Source: Sinotaia quadrata (Eukaryota > Mollusca > Gastropoda > Architaenioglossa > Viviparidae). From it: DNA of 64,000 bases. The notes below the pieces were generated by a model that was not told where the DNA came from, did no database searches, and worked only from the letters and a program-made list of their open reading frames with translations. A program made the position numbers and the translations under genes. Shown here piece after piece: positions 1-53,900 of this stretch (position 1 is its first letter; every line of letters begins with the position of its first letter). The stretch covers positions 32,265,064-32,329,063 of the forward strand of contig CM054177.1 in NCBI GenBank assembly GCA_028829895.1. The letters run 5' to 3'.

Positions 1-369
1 TGTAACATATTTCTGCACATTTTTTATTTGAAACATTATAATGTATTTCTGTTTATTAACAACTTTCTGTATCTTAAGTATGAACCGGCAGTATATGTAA
101 AATACATTTGTTGGGAAGAGATTATTCTTCTGAAGGAAAATGTCATAATAACTTTAAGAAAAACAATATTCTACACATGGTGCAAGATGCTAAAGTGACT
201 GTTTTCAATTGTCTTTTCAACTCTTCATTTTTTATTTATTATTGTTAATATGTAAATATATTAATTGAAACTGTACATGAAACTCTATATGTTTTTTTAA
301 AATAATAAAATCATAATTTTACATTTGGAATTGTCATGTGCAAGAATGTGTGCTGATACTTCCTGATGC

Positions 370-1300
370 ATCTTATTTATTTTTTATCAATAAATCTTTA
401 TAAACCCTTTAAAATCTTATTTATTTTTTATCAATAAATCTTCATAAAGTTGGTAGTCAAGATTTTATAAACCCTTTAAAATCTTATTTATTTTTATCAA
501 TAAATCTTAATAAAGTTGGTAGTCAAGATTTTATAAACCCTTTAAAATCTTATTTAATTTTTATCAATAAATCTTCATAAAGTTGGTAGTCAAGATTTTA
601 TAAACCCTTTAAAATCTTATTTAATTTTTATCAGTAAATCTTCATAAAGTTGGTAGTCAAGATTTTATAAACCCTTTAAAATCTTATTTAATTTTTATCA
701 GTAAATCTTCATAAAGTTGGTAGTCAAGACTTCATAAGCCCCCTAAATTATCTGGTCAAGATTTCATAAACCTCATAAAGTAGGTAGTCAAGACTTCATA
801 AGCCCCTTAAAGTATCTGATCAAGACTTCATAAACCATGTAGTCAAGACTTCATAAACCCCATAAAGTATGAAGTCAACACTTTGTGAGCCCTGAAAAGT
901 ATGTAGTCAAAATTTCATAAGCACCTTAAAGTTTTGACTTGAAGACAGACAAAATAAACAAAATACTTTTAAGAAAATATGTAGCCAAGTCTTCATGAAC
1001 CCATAAAGTATTGACTTGAATGCAGTTAAAAAAAAACAAAAGAAAACTTTCTGAAAGAATATTTAATCAAGTCTTCATAACCCCATGAAGTATGTGGTCA
1101 TCTTCATAAACCTCATAAAGTATGTAGACAAGTCTTCATAAGCCCCATAAAGTATAGAGTCAAGTCTTTATAAACCCCATAAAATATGTAGTAAAGTTTT
1201 CATAAGCCCCATAAAGTTTGTAGTCAAGTCTTAGCCCCATAAATTATCTAGTCAAATCTTCTTAAGCCCCATAAACTATGTAGTCAAGTCTTCATAAGTC
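370..1300. repeat. Degenerate minisatellite upstream of NVL
   Basis: About five copies of a unit of about 66 bp (core TCAATAAATCTTCATAAAG, then GGTAGTCAAG) run from about 370 to 740. The array then decays into shorter, more divergent copies of about 35-45 bp with the core AAGTCTTCATAAGCCCC up to about 1300. The change from long ordered units to short diverged ones suggests an older flank and a younger left end. Confidence 0.8.
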
Positions 1301-1872
1301 CCCTAAAATAATAATGAGAGAGAAGTACCTATCCTTGGTGAGCTCTAGAAACTTTATACAAGAGTGATAGATATTTTTATTGCAACAACTACTGCAGTAA
1401 TATAAACTGCATTTAGCTTTATTACAATAAACAGATAGATTTAGCAATGATTCAATACTTGGGAAAAGATGTTTTAATTTACCAGTATGTTTACATGATT
1501 TGGGGGATTTTAAATGTCGGATATTATTTTTTAAAATAGATTTAAGGCTATTCGATTTAAGCATCAGGTGTAACAAATATTACTCCAAAATGAGAGTAAT
1601 TATCAACAGATTGAAACTAGTTACCTGTCAATGAAACAGATAAAAATAATACCTTGTCTGTAATTGTACTTTGTATTGATACAATTTTAGTAACATCAAA
1701 ACTGCAAAATATGCTTATCATATCATCACTAGTGTCTAATGAAATAAAAAAGTATTATGAGCTAAATATTAGCATGTATATGAATAATCAAGAATAAAGA
1801 ATAACAGTTACTTTACATATTACTTTGTACCATTCATTTGTCTTAAGAAGGTAACTTTTTCTTCTTCGTCTT

Positions 1873-1897
1873 TGTGTGAGTGTGTGTGTGTGTGTGG
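1873..1897. repeat. (TG)n microsatellite
   Basis: Near-continuous TG dinucleotides directly visible in the sequence. No coding context. Confidence 0.85.
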
Positions 1898-2399
1898 AAG
1901 AGAGAGTATGTGTGCACGAAAATTTACTAAAAATAAATGATCTAAATATAATTCTCCCTCATTTTACTTTTCTCTTAAATTTAGCATGTTCATCTAACTT
2001 TGTCGTATCGACAAGTAGATACTAGAACTGGAGAAAATACTGATGTAAAAATACTGGTTTATTCTAAACATGGATGAATTTTAGCAACGCTAGTCAGCTT
2101 TAATTTAGTAACGATTGTTTTATAAAAAAAATATTAATTAAAACCTCTTCAGGAGAGCTAACTCTTTAGCATTCATTGCATAGTTTAACAAGAACAATGT
2201 AGAGAACTAGGCTAGATCGATGTACAATGTACAAATAGTTCAATTTGTTTAAATCTGTCGTGTATAGAATTCGTAAGCAACCCGAATAAAATATTCTACA
2301 ACGTAAAACTCTCGTATAGGCCTATATTTAATTGATAAGGATCTTTTTCCTTCTTGTTTGTATTGTATTGTTATTTAAATATATTTATTGAATTATAGC

Positions 2400-2655
2400 T
2401 TCATAAAATTGTGTGTATCTATATCGAAATCGCTCGATACTAAACGTATAGTTGCCATAGACGCTATAATTAGTGCGGTATTTTAAATATGGCGGACGTT
2501 TGTCAATAGTGTATTGCTTTCTCTCTCTCGACCATCACAAAAGTCTAAGGGAATCTACTCTGTTAGCTACTTAATAAGTTAGAGTTATAGGTAACTGTAT
2601 ACTCTGATTAAAAACCACACGTGCTTTACAATTGTACAAACAACAAACTTTCGCG
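2400..2655 (+). promoter_or_regulatory. Probable NVL promoter and 5'UTR (TATA-less)
   Basis: The sequence just ahead of the NVL start codon is locally richer in CpG than its surroundings. It holds a YY1-like element, ATATGGCGGAC, at 2487-2497, of the kind common near transcription starts of housekeeping genes. A palindromic E-box CACGTG lies at 2618-2623. No convincing TATA box is seen. The exact transcription start is not determinable from sequence alone. Confidence 0.45.
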
Positions 2656-42103
<39,448 letters not shown>

Positions 42104-42197
42104 TGGAAATATTGGAACAAGTTCTGAAGAATTTTTCTTTTAGTGGCAAAATCCAAAATGAATAAATTAATTGTGCATCTCAAGACCTGTGATTTAA

Positions 42198-42203
42198 AAT
42201 AAA
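42198..42203 (+). terminator. Candidate NVL poly(A) signal
   Basis: AATAAA about 95 nt after the NVL stop codon; the AT-rich context makes chance occurrence plausible. Confidence 0.3.
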
Positions 42204-43644
42204 AGAATAGAGGATTTTTTTATAAAGTCAAATTTCACCTTATAACAGACAAGGACTTAAGATAGAAAATGTATTTAGTCTATGACAATTTGGTGCAGAA
42301 TTTGTAATAACCTTCTATGCTAAATCTGTTTTGATTTGTTTAGGCAAAATCTCTGTTATTTAAGCACGAAATGTGTTATATAAGCTTTAATCTCGACATG
42401 GGAACATTACAGTGAAATTATTTCTTTCAGTATCAGTCTCTTAGAGCTCACTGATTCTAATACTTGTTTAAATATTTCTTAAAGACAGTCCAGAAACAAT
42501 ATGACTGTTTATCTGAAGTGATATGATTTAGATTGTATTTGTATAGAATGCATGCCTTTGTGTGTATAGTTGAGTAATTGCACAGATATGTATGACATTA
42601 TGTAATTAAACATTTATTGTGAAATCTTAAGAAATGCATTGTATTGTACAGATCTTTTGGAACAGACTGAACTTCACAGAGCATTAGGCTCTGTTGAGCT
42701 ATTATGAACTTTTTTTTATCAGTTTGGTATTTTCAAACAAATCACTGAGAATATCACACCCACGATGATCAAAGCTTATGTGTGGAACCTGTCTTATGAA
42801 TATCACACATTTCACAACGATCAAAACTTGTAGTATAATAGAGAGCCTCACGCAATGTCATAAGATCTCTTGTCTGTACCAAATCACTCAAAAACATTAT
42901 CATTTAATTTCAGGACAGGCAGTTTCATGCCATATTCACTTCTGTCAGCTATCATCACTTGTGACTTCAGAACAAACTGTTTCATATCTCATTGACTATA
43001 GCAAGTTTATCCCTCTTGGTCACTTTTTCAGTGCAAAAATGATTTCAGAACAAGCTGTTTCATACCACATTCACTATAGCAAATCTACATTTCAGTTAGT
43101 ACCTTTTCACTACAAAATCCCTCACGACATTGTTACTTTGTGACCTAAGAGTAAGCAATCAGCTACTAACATTCATTTAAATTTGGAAAAGACATTTTTA
43201 ATATCATAATATTAATTTATTGCACAGCAGCCACTTTTCAAAAATTATAATCATGATTTATGAGGAAATAATATGCCTCAAAACAAAGCCATTTTTCTTC
43301 ATTATTCATAAGCACAAGTGTTTTAATAATGCTGTTTTCTAAGTCATACAATTCATATTTCACTCATAAAATAACACAAATCTTCAAAAAGCTGAATTTC
43401 TATATTCTACAATCAGCTAATGCGTACATTTCAATCAGAACATAGTACAGATCTTGAAAATATTGCTTATTTTAATCTAGCTGTCTAAACTTTTGTTCAT
43501 AGGCCTTAGTATAATGATTTGTCCCTGTAATTCATCCCTAGATATAGAAATTTTGTTCTGAATATTGTATACTATTGTTGTGATTAGGCCTTTAAAATAA
43601 ATGAATGAATTTTAGAGCTAGCTCACACTTGTGATATTGGTGAA

Positions 43645-43860
43645 GAAAAGGGCACAAAACAGGTTTTCTACAAATAATGGAAAAGGGCACAAAACAGGTT
43701 TTCTACAAATAATGGAAAAGGGCACAAAACAGGTTTTCTACAAATGATGGAAAAGGGCACAAAACAGGTTTTCTACAAATGATGGAAAAGGGCACAAAAC
43801 AGGTTTTCTACAAATGATGGAAAAGGGCACAAAACAGGTTTTCTACAAATAATGGAAAAA
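43645..43860. repeat. 35-bp near-perfect minisatellite, 6 copies
   Basis: Six copies of AAAAGGGCACAAAACAGGTT followed by TTCTACAAATRATGG; copies differ at one position (AATAATGG or AATGATGG). Lies between the convergent genes, inside a possible 3'UTR. Confidence 0.95.
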
Positions 43861-44155
43861 ATATTCTTATGTGATGCCAAACAAATATTTTCATGAGGCA
43901 AACTTTGAAAGCAGATTATGTGCTCTATTACTGAATAAGTAACAGCAAGTTGAAAAGGAAATCAAAAGTTTACATTACTCATTACAAAGGGTGCATTATC
44001 ATCTCACAACACGGCCCTCCGCTAGCTGTATTAAATAAACTGTGCCAGGGTCTATGCAAGGGAATAGAATTTGTTAGGATTCTTTATTCAAACAAATATT
44101 TCAAAGAAAACCCATCAGGAGCAAGAAATACATAATCTTTAAGAGGATTCTTATT

Positions 44156-44161
44156 TTTATT
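44156..44161 (-). terminator. Candidate SLC30A6 poly(A) signal
   Basis: AATAAA on the minus strand about 380 nt beyond the stop codon. One of several in AT-rich DNA. Confidence 0.3.
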
Positions 44162-44537
44162 AAACAAAGATATATTTCAGCACTTTCTACAAGCAACTGC
44201 ATATGTTTTTATTTGGTTATAAAGCAAGAATAAATCAAATGCAGAGGTTTTCCTTTCAATTGATCATTTAACATATAGCTCTGTTTTCACCATATATCCA
44301 ACTCATAGTTTCAGTACCATAACTGAATCTGGCAAGAACTATTATGTATATACATTTATGAAATGTAACATACTGCCAACTTGGAGAAAATAGAACAAGA
44401 TAATACAATGTTCCACTCTTTGTCCGCAAGTTTCTGTTAAAACAGATTTACTCAATACTGACATAATTAAAAGAGTGAAGGTATTCCCATGTCAAACAAT
44501 GCTCTGCCCAAAATAGATGTCTATTTCTCATTTGCTG

Positions 44538-44972
44538 TCAAGACAAATCTATAGGAGTGAACTGTGCTGAAACAGCAGATGGTCTTGCTATTGTTGAATT
44601 AGCAGTTATACCACGGCCCACTGTTGTTACATTGACTGTTGTAGGTTTCACGGGCAATCCCGCATATGGTGCGCTAGTATTTCCACTGGTGACTGGAACT
44701 GGTAATGGACGCACTGAAGAAACAGGTAAATATAAAGCAGCAAAGTCCTGAGTAGGTGAATGAGCCCGTGGTCCAATTGGGGAGCCTATGCCACCTGGCA
44801 AAGGACCAAATGGAGATGATCCTAGGACACCAAGAGAAGAGGTGCGCGTCCAGTCATCTTTAAAGATCTGCACTGTGAGAACACGAACAAGATTTGAAAG
44901 ACGATGATAAACATGGGCCAGTACCAGCTGCTCATCTGCATCCCGGCGAACACGGACTTGAACTGATCCTGC
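44538..44972 (-). CDS. SLC30A6: SLC30A6 last exon, C-domain end, tail and stop
   Basis: Acceptor CTTCTAG|GCAGGA, 435 nt with TGA at 44538-44540. Encodes AGSVQVRVRRDADEQLV, LSNLVRVLTVQIFKDDW, then a Gly/Pro/Ser/Thr-rich unstructured tail of about 100 residues unlike the vertebrate tail except in composition. Confidence 0.96.
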   Translation of the reverse strand, partial: AGSVQVRVRRDADEQLVLAHVYHRLSNLVRVLTVQIFKDDWTRTSSLGVLGSSPFGPLPGGIGSPIGPRAHSPTQDFAALYLPVSSVRPLPVPVTSGNTSAPYAGLPVKPTTVNVTTVGRGITANSTIARPSAVSAQFTPIDLS

Positions 44973-47900
44973 CTAGAAGAAATATATGGGGTCAAAAGTT
45001 AACCTGAGGAAATCATAATGAAAACAAAACAGGTAAAAAAGTGTCACAAACTTGCACATCAGATCGATCATATTTGTAATGAAATGATAAAAATATAGCT
45101 AGTTTACAGATACAACAGCAATTACATATATGTCTTATTTATTTATTTGATAAGTGAGATTGGGGTGTTGGTTGCAGTTTCACTACATACAGTCATTATT
45201 ACAAATCAAGAGTAGATGTAAGCTAAAAAAAATTCATCTGCCACACAAAATATATTAATGTTTTTTACGACAAAGCAAAATAAGTACAATCAAATTAGTA
45301 TGAAATAGCCAAGCAAAAAAAAACAACAAAAAAACTGCTCAGCTTTATCCAAGGTATAGTATATGTGTGTGTTAGTAGAAGCATCTTTATCCAAGGTATA
45401 ATATATGCATGTGTTAGTAGAAGCATCTTTGTTGTAACTTGTCTCATGATGGATGAAAAGGGCTCCCATGAGAAATCAGTCTGTGATTACCCCAAAACCA
45501 ATTTTTTGTATAAGAATTTCATGAAGTTACTCTTGTGATATATTTTTTAAAAATAGGTTTGAGGCAGTACGTTTCTAATTTTCAACAAAACTTAATGAAT
45601 CAATCGTTCCCCTCGTCCAAATGTAGTCCAAATACATTAAACAGTTGATTAAAACTAGAGAAATATTTCTAAAACTAACAATTTTTGGTGTCAGATGTCA
45701 GATTTTTGTCAGGCATCAGGTTATGAAAAAGATTTCACCGTATCTTTCAACATGTTTCATCCAAATTTCCCCAAATTAAGTCTAACCACCATGTGCAGTC
45801 TGTCATGTATCTTGCTGGAAGTAATAATAAAGTAGAAATCATATTTCTTTTTTTTTTAAATTCCGATATATTTGCAAATCTGTTGTACATCAGAAATGAC
45901 ACCAAATTTGCCAGAGGAATTCAAATGCATATTTTATACATTAAAAGCTTTAACTATTTTTATAGTTTGAGTATTTGCAAAGGCAAGAAGGGAATGGAAA
46001 TAAATCAAGGCCTATTTCTGGTGCAAATTCGTTTTTGAAACAAAAGACTGTAAATTCCGATGGTCACATTATACCATGACTGACATTTGATTGAGCGAAC
46101 TTTATCAACCGATTATGCTACAATTTTGCTATTTTTCAAACATCCTGACACTTCCAGTACAAAGCTAACTATATGTCCTAAAGATGCAGTCGACTGTTGA
46201 AGCAATTGGGATTAAAGCCATTAACATGGCAAGAGCAATCATGCCCGGGGTACAGATGTCCGTTTTTAGTGGCCCAGTTTTGATAACATTTCAGACATAT
46301 TTTTAAACTGTCAGAATTATTTGCTTCAAATTATGCACACTATATATGTTCATTTATACTACACACTTTGCAAACAAGCATCAGTTTTATTTTCATCTAA
46401 AGAACACGACTTTTGGTTGCTCCACCTTTTGGCAGCTAATCAAATATAGTTTTTCAATTCTGAGTATCTGTCTGTGCCTTGACCTTAGAGCACTTGACAG
46501 TTTTTTTAGCAAGTCAATGTTTTCACACGGCCAGCATTGTCATGTTCATGAATCAGAGACAACATCAAAGAACTCATTAAAAAAAAATGGTGAAGATCAT
46601 TTGCTAAATGATGATCAAATTTTCACTCACAATATGACTTTTAATCAAGCCTTCCAATAAACAAATTCATTTATGTTCCTAGCAATGCATTTATGTTAAT
46701 TTTCCAAACATCATATGATGGGCAAATATTCTAGTGTTCATATGTTTGTTGAGCCACAGTTACATATTTATATTTTAATTGAGTTACATCAGTATATTTG
46801 CTGAGTCACAGGTCACATCAGTGCTGAGTCACAGCTACATGTTTGTGTCTATATTTTAATTAAGTCACATCAGTATGTTTACTGAGTCATAGTTACTTGT
46901 TTAATGGTGTACAGGTTTAGTAACAAATGCACACAAGGGTGCTAAATAACGGTGTATAGATTTAGTAACAATTCCATACCAGAGTGCTATAGAACAATGG
47001 CATACAGTTTTAATAACAAATGCATACCAGAGTACCAAAAGACAATGTCCAAAAGTGTTCATGTCTGAATTCAAGAACTCCATCCAAAGTTGAGGCTTCA
47101 CGCAGTAGCTTGTCCAACTGGCTTAATATGTGAGATGGCATAGTCTGATAAAGAAAACATAGCTGTGATCTGACAGTATGATTATAAATACCTATGAGAT
47201 ATCTGACAAAGCAATCATATCAGCTAAACATTGAGTCAAACAAAGCAGTCATACACAAACAAAGCAATTGTACCAGTACAAGATGACAATCAAACAAAGC
47301 AATTGTACCAGTACAAGATGATAATCAAACAAAGCAATTGTACCAGTACAAGATGACAATCAAAGAAAGAAATAAAACCAAAGAGATGCCATAATCTGAC
47401 ATAAGGCAAACATACCAGTGAAATGACAGTAATCATATCTTTAAGATGGTATAGCATGATGATCAAATACCTATGAGATAACATAATCTGACAAACAAAC
47501 ATACCAATGAAATGACAGCAATCATACCTTTAAGATGGTATAGCATGATGATCAAATACCAATGAGATGCCATAATGTGACAATCATACCAGTTAAACAA
47601 TACAGGTGAACAAAGCAACCATACCAATGAGATGGCTGCTTGAGGACAAGTTTACCAAGTGAGATGATATAATCTGATAGACAAATCATACTAGTGAGAT
47701 GACATAATTTGATAGACAAATCATACTAGTGAGATGACATAATCTGATAGACAAAGTATACTAGTGAGATTACATAAGAAACAGTCATAAGTAATATGAC
47801 ATATGGCAGAAAAAGCAGCCATACAAGTGAGATGACATAAAATGACAATCACATAAATAGGATGTGGTGGTCTGACAAAAGATAATCACACAAATAAGAT

Positions 47901-50900
47901 GCTATGGTCTACCAAAGAACTGCTTAAAGGAGATGGTATAATTTAATTGTTAATGAGTAAACTAAGTAAAAAATATTTGTCTGGTGAAGTTAATTTTCAA
48001 TTCCACATTAAATCTATTGTTACTTTTCTGTTCTGCATTATTACAAATGATCTGCAACACTTCACTACATCTGAAGGCTTTCCAGTAATACATATATTTC
48101 AGACACAGTGTAATTCTTCTCTCTTAACTATTCCATTTTTAGATACCTACCTGTAAAAGAATTTTGCCAGTGTAAACACTCATGGGGAACATGGTACCGC
48201 AAGTCATTGCTGATATGAAAATGGCTGCCCAGGTATCTGCTGCATGATATGACCTGTTCAGGTGAAAAGAGAAAGAGATTAAGTCATCTGTATGCAAGTG
48301 ACTGATTTTGCATCGACTCTTAGCTTAACACTGACACTAAGGGAGATAATTATATGCTGCTGTTCTTTAGTAGTCATTTCTATATAATTTGAAATCCTCC
48401 CTTAACAAATCATATATTGATATTTCTCATTAGAAACTAAAAGTTTACCTGAGTTAGTGAACAGCAGAATGAATGCTAAGATCCCTTTGATAGAGTGAGT
48501 ATTTTTGATGTACTGCTTCTTACTAAAGACTTAAGTGAGCTCTTTGGCCCTGGCTTGCATTTTATAATATCTAAGAGTTCTCACTAGGACTTTGTGTGAA
48601 GCCCTTTGGTCCTGGCTTGTATGTCAGTGAGTATTTTTGATGCAATGCTTCTTATTAAGGACTTAGAGGATGCCCTTGGGCTTTAACTTTTATGCTGGTA
48701 GGAGCATATCATGCTTGTAAGATATGCACATCTTGAAAATGGAAGAAAAAAATCTTATTTTATTTTTTAAAAATACATTTTTACTTTTATTACAACTGTG
48801 ACCTCTCTAGGGCCAGTGCAATTAAAATATTTTTAAAAACTGTTATGAAATGATCTTTTCAGTTTACTTTAGATTCTTCTGTTGCTGTGGATAATTTATT
48901 TTTAAAATACATTCAGCCCTGAAAGGTGATCCCAGAAATCTAAGTTAAATTATTTAAATTAAATTAAATGTCACCATTACTCACTGTGTATCAATCAGAA
49001 TGTAGGAAATCAACAAAACAATACAACTGCCAAGGCCAACAAGAAGCAAAGGGTTAATCCGAGGAAGTAGAAGCTTGCTTAGGCCAGGAATGATGTTGCA
49101 AAGACTAAGATAAACAAAATTACAAAAATACATTCAAGTTCTGATCAAAATCAAAATTCAACCATACAATTTATTTCTCTTGAAAAAATAAAAAATAAAA
49201 TTGTCACCAACATTGCCTATATATTAACACTTTGTAAAAAAAACAAAACAGGCTTAAGTAGTTCAACGTACAATTAAATTATAGTTAAATAATGTTTTTA
49301 TACTTATAACAGCAGTGAAATCATATTCTGTAATATTCGGTTGTTAGTGTGTAGTTTTAATAGCAAATTTACATATAGCATTATCAAAATGCTAAAACCA
49401 ATAATGTTTACTTTTAAATATAAGAAAGTGATGCTTATGAACCAGATGGAAATGACAAAGTCTATGACAAACTTAGATTGTTTCACTGATTCATAAATTG
49501 TACAATTTATTATAATTTTTTTAAAGTTCATTTTTAAGTTTTTAATTATTGTTTGTAAAAACAAAACAATATACACACCTACAAATACATGTAACATTGA
49601 TATATTCCAATCCATATATCCTCTATTGACATTATTTTTTGTATAGGTGGAAGTTATCCTCTTAAGTTGGATTCACTTTAAGTGGCATTTTGTGGTAACT
49701 TTTAGACCCATTTAGTCATGAATGACAAAAATAAGAAGTGCAAGTAACTCTCATCACCCATACCTCTCACTCATGTCAGAGATGTGCTCTTGCAGCCAAC
49801 TGGAGGTGGATGCCTCCACTACATGGTTCATGGCTCGATTCTTGATACAGAAAATCAACAGGAGGTGCACCATCAATCCAAAAATTGTGCCCACCAGCAA
49901 TCGACCCCTAGGCAAGAGAAAATAAAGATTTGAAGTAAAAAGATAATATTTATCTATCTGGCACCCTTTCTTTAACAACTTTATTATTGATTTCTTTACA
50001 GGTGACTCTCAACAAAATCAAGGCTAATGCAGAGCAATACAAAAATCACATTTCCATGAATGAAATTTACAGTGATGTCTAAAACATAATAAAAGAAACT
50101 CAAGACATTTTTCAAGTGAATAATGACAAAAAGTATTCTCAGTTCATAATCACAATAACACTCTGAAAATAAAAATGTGTGCATCATAAACTAAGTATTT
50201 TCATTTACAGTATATTTTTTCCTTTATTCCTTGTGCATTATTATTTATTTTATTTTTTCAATATTTGTATAATAAATCTTTAAAAGATTATAAAAAAAGT
50301 CTTCAGACAAAATAAAAAGGGAAATAATTTGAACTTTTCCTATCATATTTCTTTTATTACATTTTACTGAGTATTAAAATTTAATTATATAACTCACATA
50401 AAATAACTTTCGATACTGTTATTTAATTTTAACATTGCTTGGGAGTATATTAGGGGGAAAACATGATTGTACTGGTTGCATATTGTATTCTACCATAACA
50501 AAATTTTAATAGATGTAATTTGATTACAAGTAAAAATATTTTAACAATGATCACCATGATATATAGTGTAAAGTAAATGCCCAAGCAATTTTAAATTATA
50601 CAAAGTTAATCAGTATTCAATTAGAATGGGTTTGTATTTTAAACCAGCATCACAAATTTATTCAAAGGGATATTATTCTGTAAACAATTCCTTATTCCCA
50701 TTGACAACATTTAGTGCTACAAATACAGAATACATAAAAATGAGGGCAATGACCACAAAAATTATCTTCCAAAAGATTTGCTTTGATTTTAAACAAATAT
50801 AAGGAATTGGTCTCAAGGCCAAACTGTTTTCAAAACATATTTTGTCTAATAAACTTGTAATTCTGAAGGCTTTAAAATGAAATTTTCACATTTTCTAGAA

Positions 50901-53900
50901 AGAAAACAAAAATTTGTTGATGCTTCATATAAAGCTAATTTTTTTTAGAAGTAATGCAGCTCCAATAAAAATCAAAGTATGAATCTCTTTTTGAGAAATT
51001 AAACTTTAAAAATCTTTTCATTTATTTTTAGTTCCTCGATAGCAAATATATTTTATACAAGCCTCCTACACACTTTTTAATTATTTACAATCAAAAAGAA
51101 ATTATTACAAATTTGATATAGCTCACAAATGTTACTAGGAGCTCTGCCAGTTCTCAGGAGAAGCAGGAAATAGACATACAGGTGAGCAATTGTCCCCATG
51201 TTGTTTTTTTTAAAATATTGACATTTTAACTGACTAGATTGTGCTCTTAAAAAGCTATGACAATTTTTCTGTTAAAATAAATTATACTTAATCCAAAGAG
51301 TTAATTCAGTAATGACATGAAGATGTACAGAAATCACACAGTTAACCAGGGGAAAGCAAGGCAGCAGTTAAGTGAGATTACTGATGAAGATAATAAAAAC
51401 CATTCCATACAGAATATGTCATCTAGTTTAACTAGCCACCTTTATAATGTGCCTTCTTGAGGGGCAATTGATAGTGTGCATTTTGCCTGCCAGTGATGGC
51501 TTAGAAAACTACTAAATGATGGGTAAACATTATGGCACAATAGCCCATCAAATCTCTTCTGAGCTTTAATTTACCTTGAAGGAAACACTAAAGAGTATGT
51601 CATGTCCAATAACAAATTCAACTATACAAGACAAATTTAGGTGCACCTACAATAAAGAGTCTGCATACAGTACAGTATATCATATCATGATAAATTCATC
51701 TACACTACTATAAAGTCTGCTCACAGTACAGTATGTCATATTGAGACAAATTCAACTACCCTCTATTGTACAGTGTTTTATATGAGAGAAAGCAATGAGA
51801 ACACCAATACAATATATAGAGTCAGAACAATTTTGATTGTCCTTCTGTATAGTGTCTGTGTGAGGGAAAACAAACACAATACTATATACAATGTAAGAAA
51901 ATTTTGATTGTCCCTCTGTACAGTGTCTGTGTGAGGGAAAACAAATACAATATACAGAGTCAGAACAATTTTGATTGTCCCTCTGTGTGAAGGAAAACAA
52001 ATACAATATACAGAATCAGAACAATTTTAATTGTCCCTCTGTGTGAGGGAAAACAAACAATGAGAACACAATACAATATACAATGTTGGAAAAATTTCAA
52101 TTGTCTCTGTAAAGTGTCTGTGTGAGGGAAAACAGATAACGGGCAGCAAACTGCTATTGCAGTTGAAAGAACTACTTCACAGCAATGAACAGCAAACTGG
52201 ATCTTATAAATATTTCTGGAGAAATTTAATTTTGAAAACCACTCTCACAAAAACCAAGTACAGAATATATGACTACAGTTTCAAGTACTCACTCTCTTTA
52301 ATGTGACCATCTGGTATCAATAGACCAAGTACAGAATATAATATGACATCAATTTCATCTAGTTATAAACTCCATTTGCACATGAGAAATGTCAATGGAC
52401 CAAGTACAGAATGTAACATGACAATTTCAACTAGTCATTAACTCAGTTTGCCTATATAAGCAATTTCAACAGACCAAGTACAGAATATAACATGATAATT
52501 TAAACCAGTCACTAACTCAATTTGCCTATATAAGTGATTTCAATGAACCAAGAGGAGAATATGATTTGCCCATACAAGATGTCAATGCATAATGACTGCA
52601 GTAGAAATGAACAAATGTGTATAAGAAAATGCAAATGTTCTGAATATTTTTTTTTTATAAAACAATACTCTGCAGAAAACAGATCTATATAATGTGATCA
52701 CAAATATAACCAGCAGTACTATAATAATGCCTGTAACTAGACCACCTGGGCAGTGACAGGTGAAAACAGGCATCAAAGTTTTTCTGTAATAATAATTTTG
52801 CACTTTGTCAATAAATAATACTTACGTGTGAATTTCTGGTTGCTGGACAATACACTCAATACTGAAATATAATAAGCATAATATACATAATACCATCATT
52901 ATGATTTGTTTCAATGGGAAGAAATTAATACAAATGTGATGACATAGAGATGCATTAAAAAGGCAGAGCTTAACAAACCAAAGGTAGAAAGATTTAATAC
53001 AATGACTGGTCTAATGCTAATGAAACATCAAGAATAATAAGATTTCCAGAAAGTAAAACTTTATAAGTAAACAGCCTGCAGCATAGCCATATGTAATATC
53101 AGCAATATTGGTTATAAATTATCTTAAAGTCTGCAGGGTGATATCAGCAATATTGGTTATAAATTATCTTAAAGATGTCTGCAGGGTGATATCAGCAATA
53201 TTGGTTATAAATTATCTTAAAGATGTCTGCAGGGTGATATCAGCAATATTAGTTATAAATTATCTTAAAGATGTCTGCAGGGTGATATCAGCAATATTGG
53301 TTATAAATTATCTTAAAGATGTCTGCAGGGTGATATCAGCAATATGGGTCATAAATTATCTTAAAGATGTCTGCAGGGTGATATCAGAAATATGGGTAAT
53401 AAATTATCTTAAAGAGGTCTGCAAGGAAAAAAGGATAGCCAGAAAAGTATTTGAAATTAAACAGTATTTTATATAAAGAAATTCATTATTAGAGCAAAAA
53501 AGTAGTTAACAGAGGTAATTTTGGAATATATTCTGCAGTTTGAAAATGAAATTCTGTATTTAATATTAGTGTCTGCTACACAAGAGAACTCATTAAATCA
53601 AAATAATATTAACAAATTTATAGCAGAATGATCTTCATTTAGGATTTTTTTCAAAACCTTTTCAACTTAAAGCGTTTATAATTGTAAAAAGAAATTAATA
53701 ATTGTGAACAAAAATTATTAAAACAGAAAACTCCATCAGGAGAAGGAATGTCTTTGCTGGGTTTCTTTTCTCTTGTATATTGTGTATTTTCTATATTTCT
53801 TTTCAATAACTTAAAAAATAAAACCATATATAGCATGAGCCACATATCTTTTGTAATTTCAAACTCCTATAACAGCAACATTTTTATAATTTTTATCTTT

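Larger units (their letters stand above)
1..2400. other. Non-coding 5' flank of NVL
   Basis: AT-rich DNA with no open frame that resembles a protein I know. The 94-codon minus-strand frame at 1292-1576 has low-complexity composition and no family features. Contents are the tandem array at about 370-1300, a TG microsatellite at 1873-1897, and otherwise unremarkable sequence. The end of an upstream neighbour's 3'UTR could lie in the first few hundred bases, but nothing here demonstrates it. Confidence 0.5.
42104..44537. other. Gap between convergent coding ends; both 3'UTRs
   Basis: NVL (plus) and SLC30A6 (minus) end tail to tail 2.4 kb apart. Candidate plus-strand poly(A) signals: AATAAA at 42198-42203, ATTAAA at 42605-42610, AATAAA at 43596-43601. 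A minus-strand candidate (TTTATT on plus) lies at 44156-44161. Which are used is not decidable here. No further gene seen. Confidence 0.5.

Noticed and set aside
43645..43860. CRISPR-like regular repeat
   Set aside because: Units are contiguous with no unique spacers; it is a minisatellite in an animal genome.
53108..53476. 122-codon plus-strand frame with 16-residue period
   Set aside because: Direct translation of the 48-bp intronic minisatellite, which is divisible by three.
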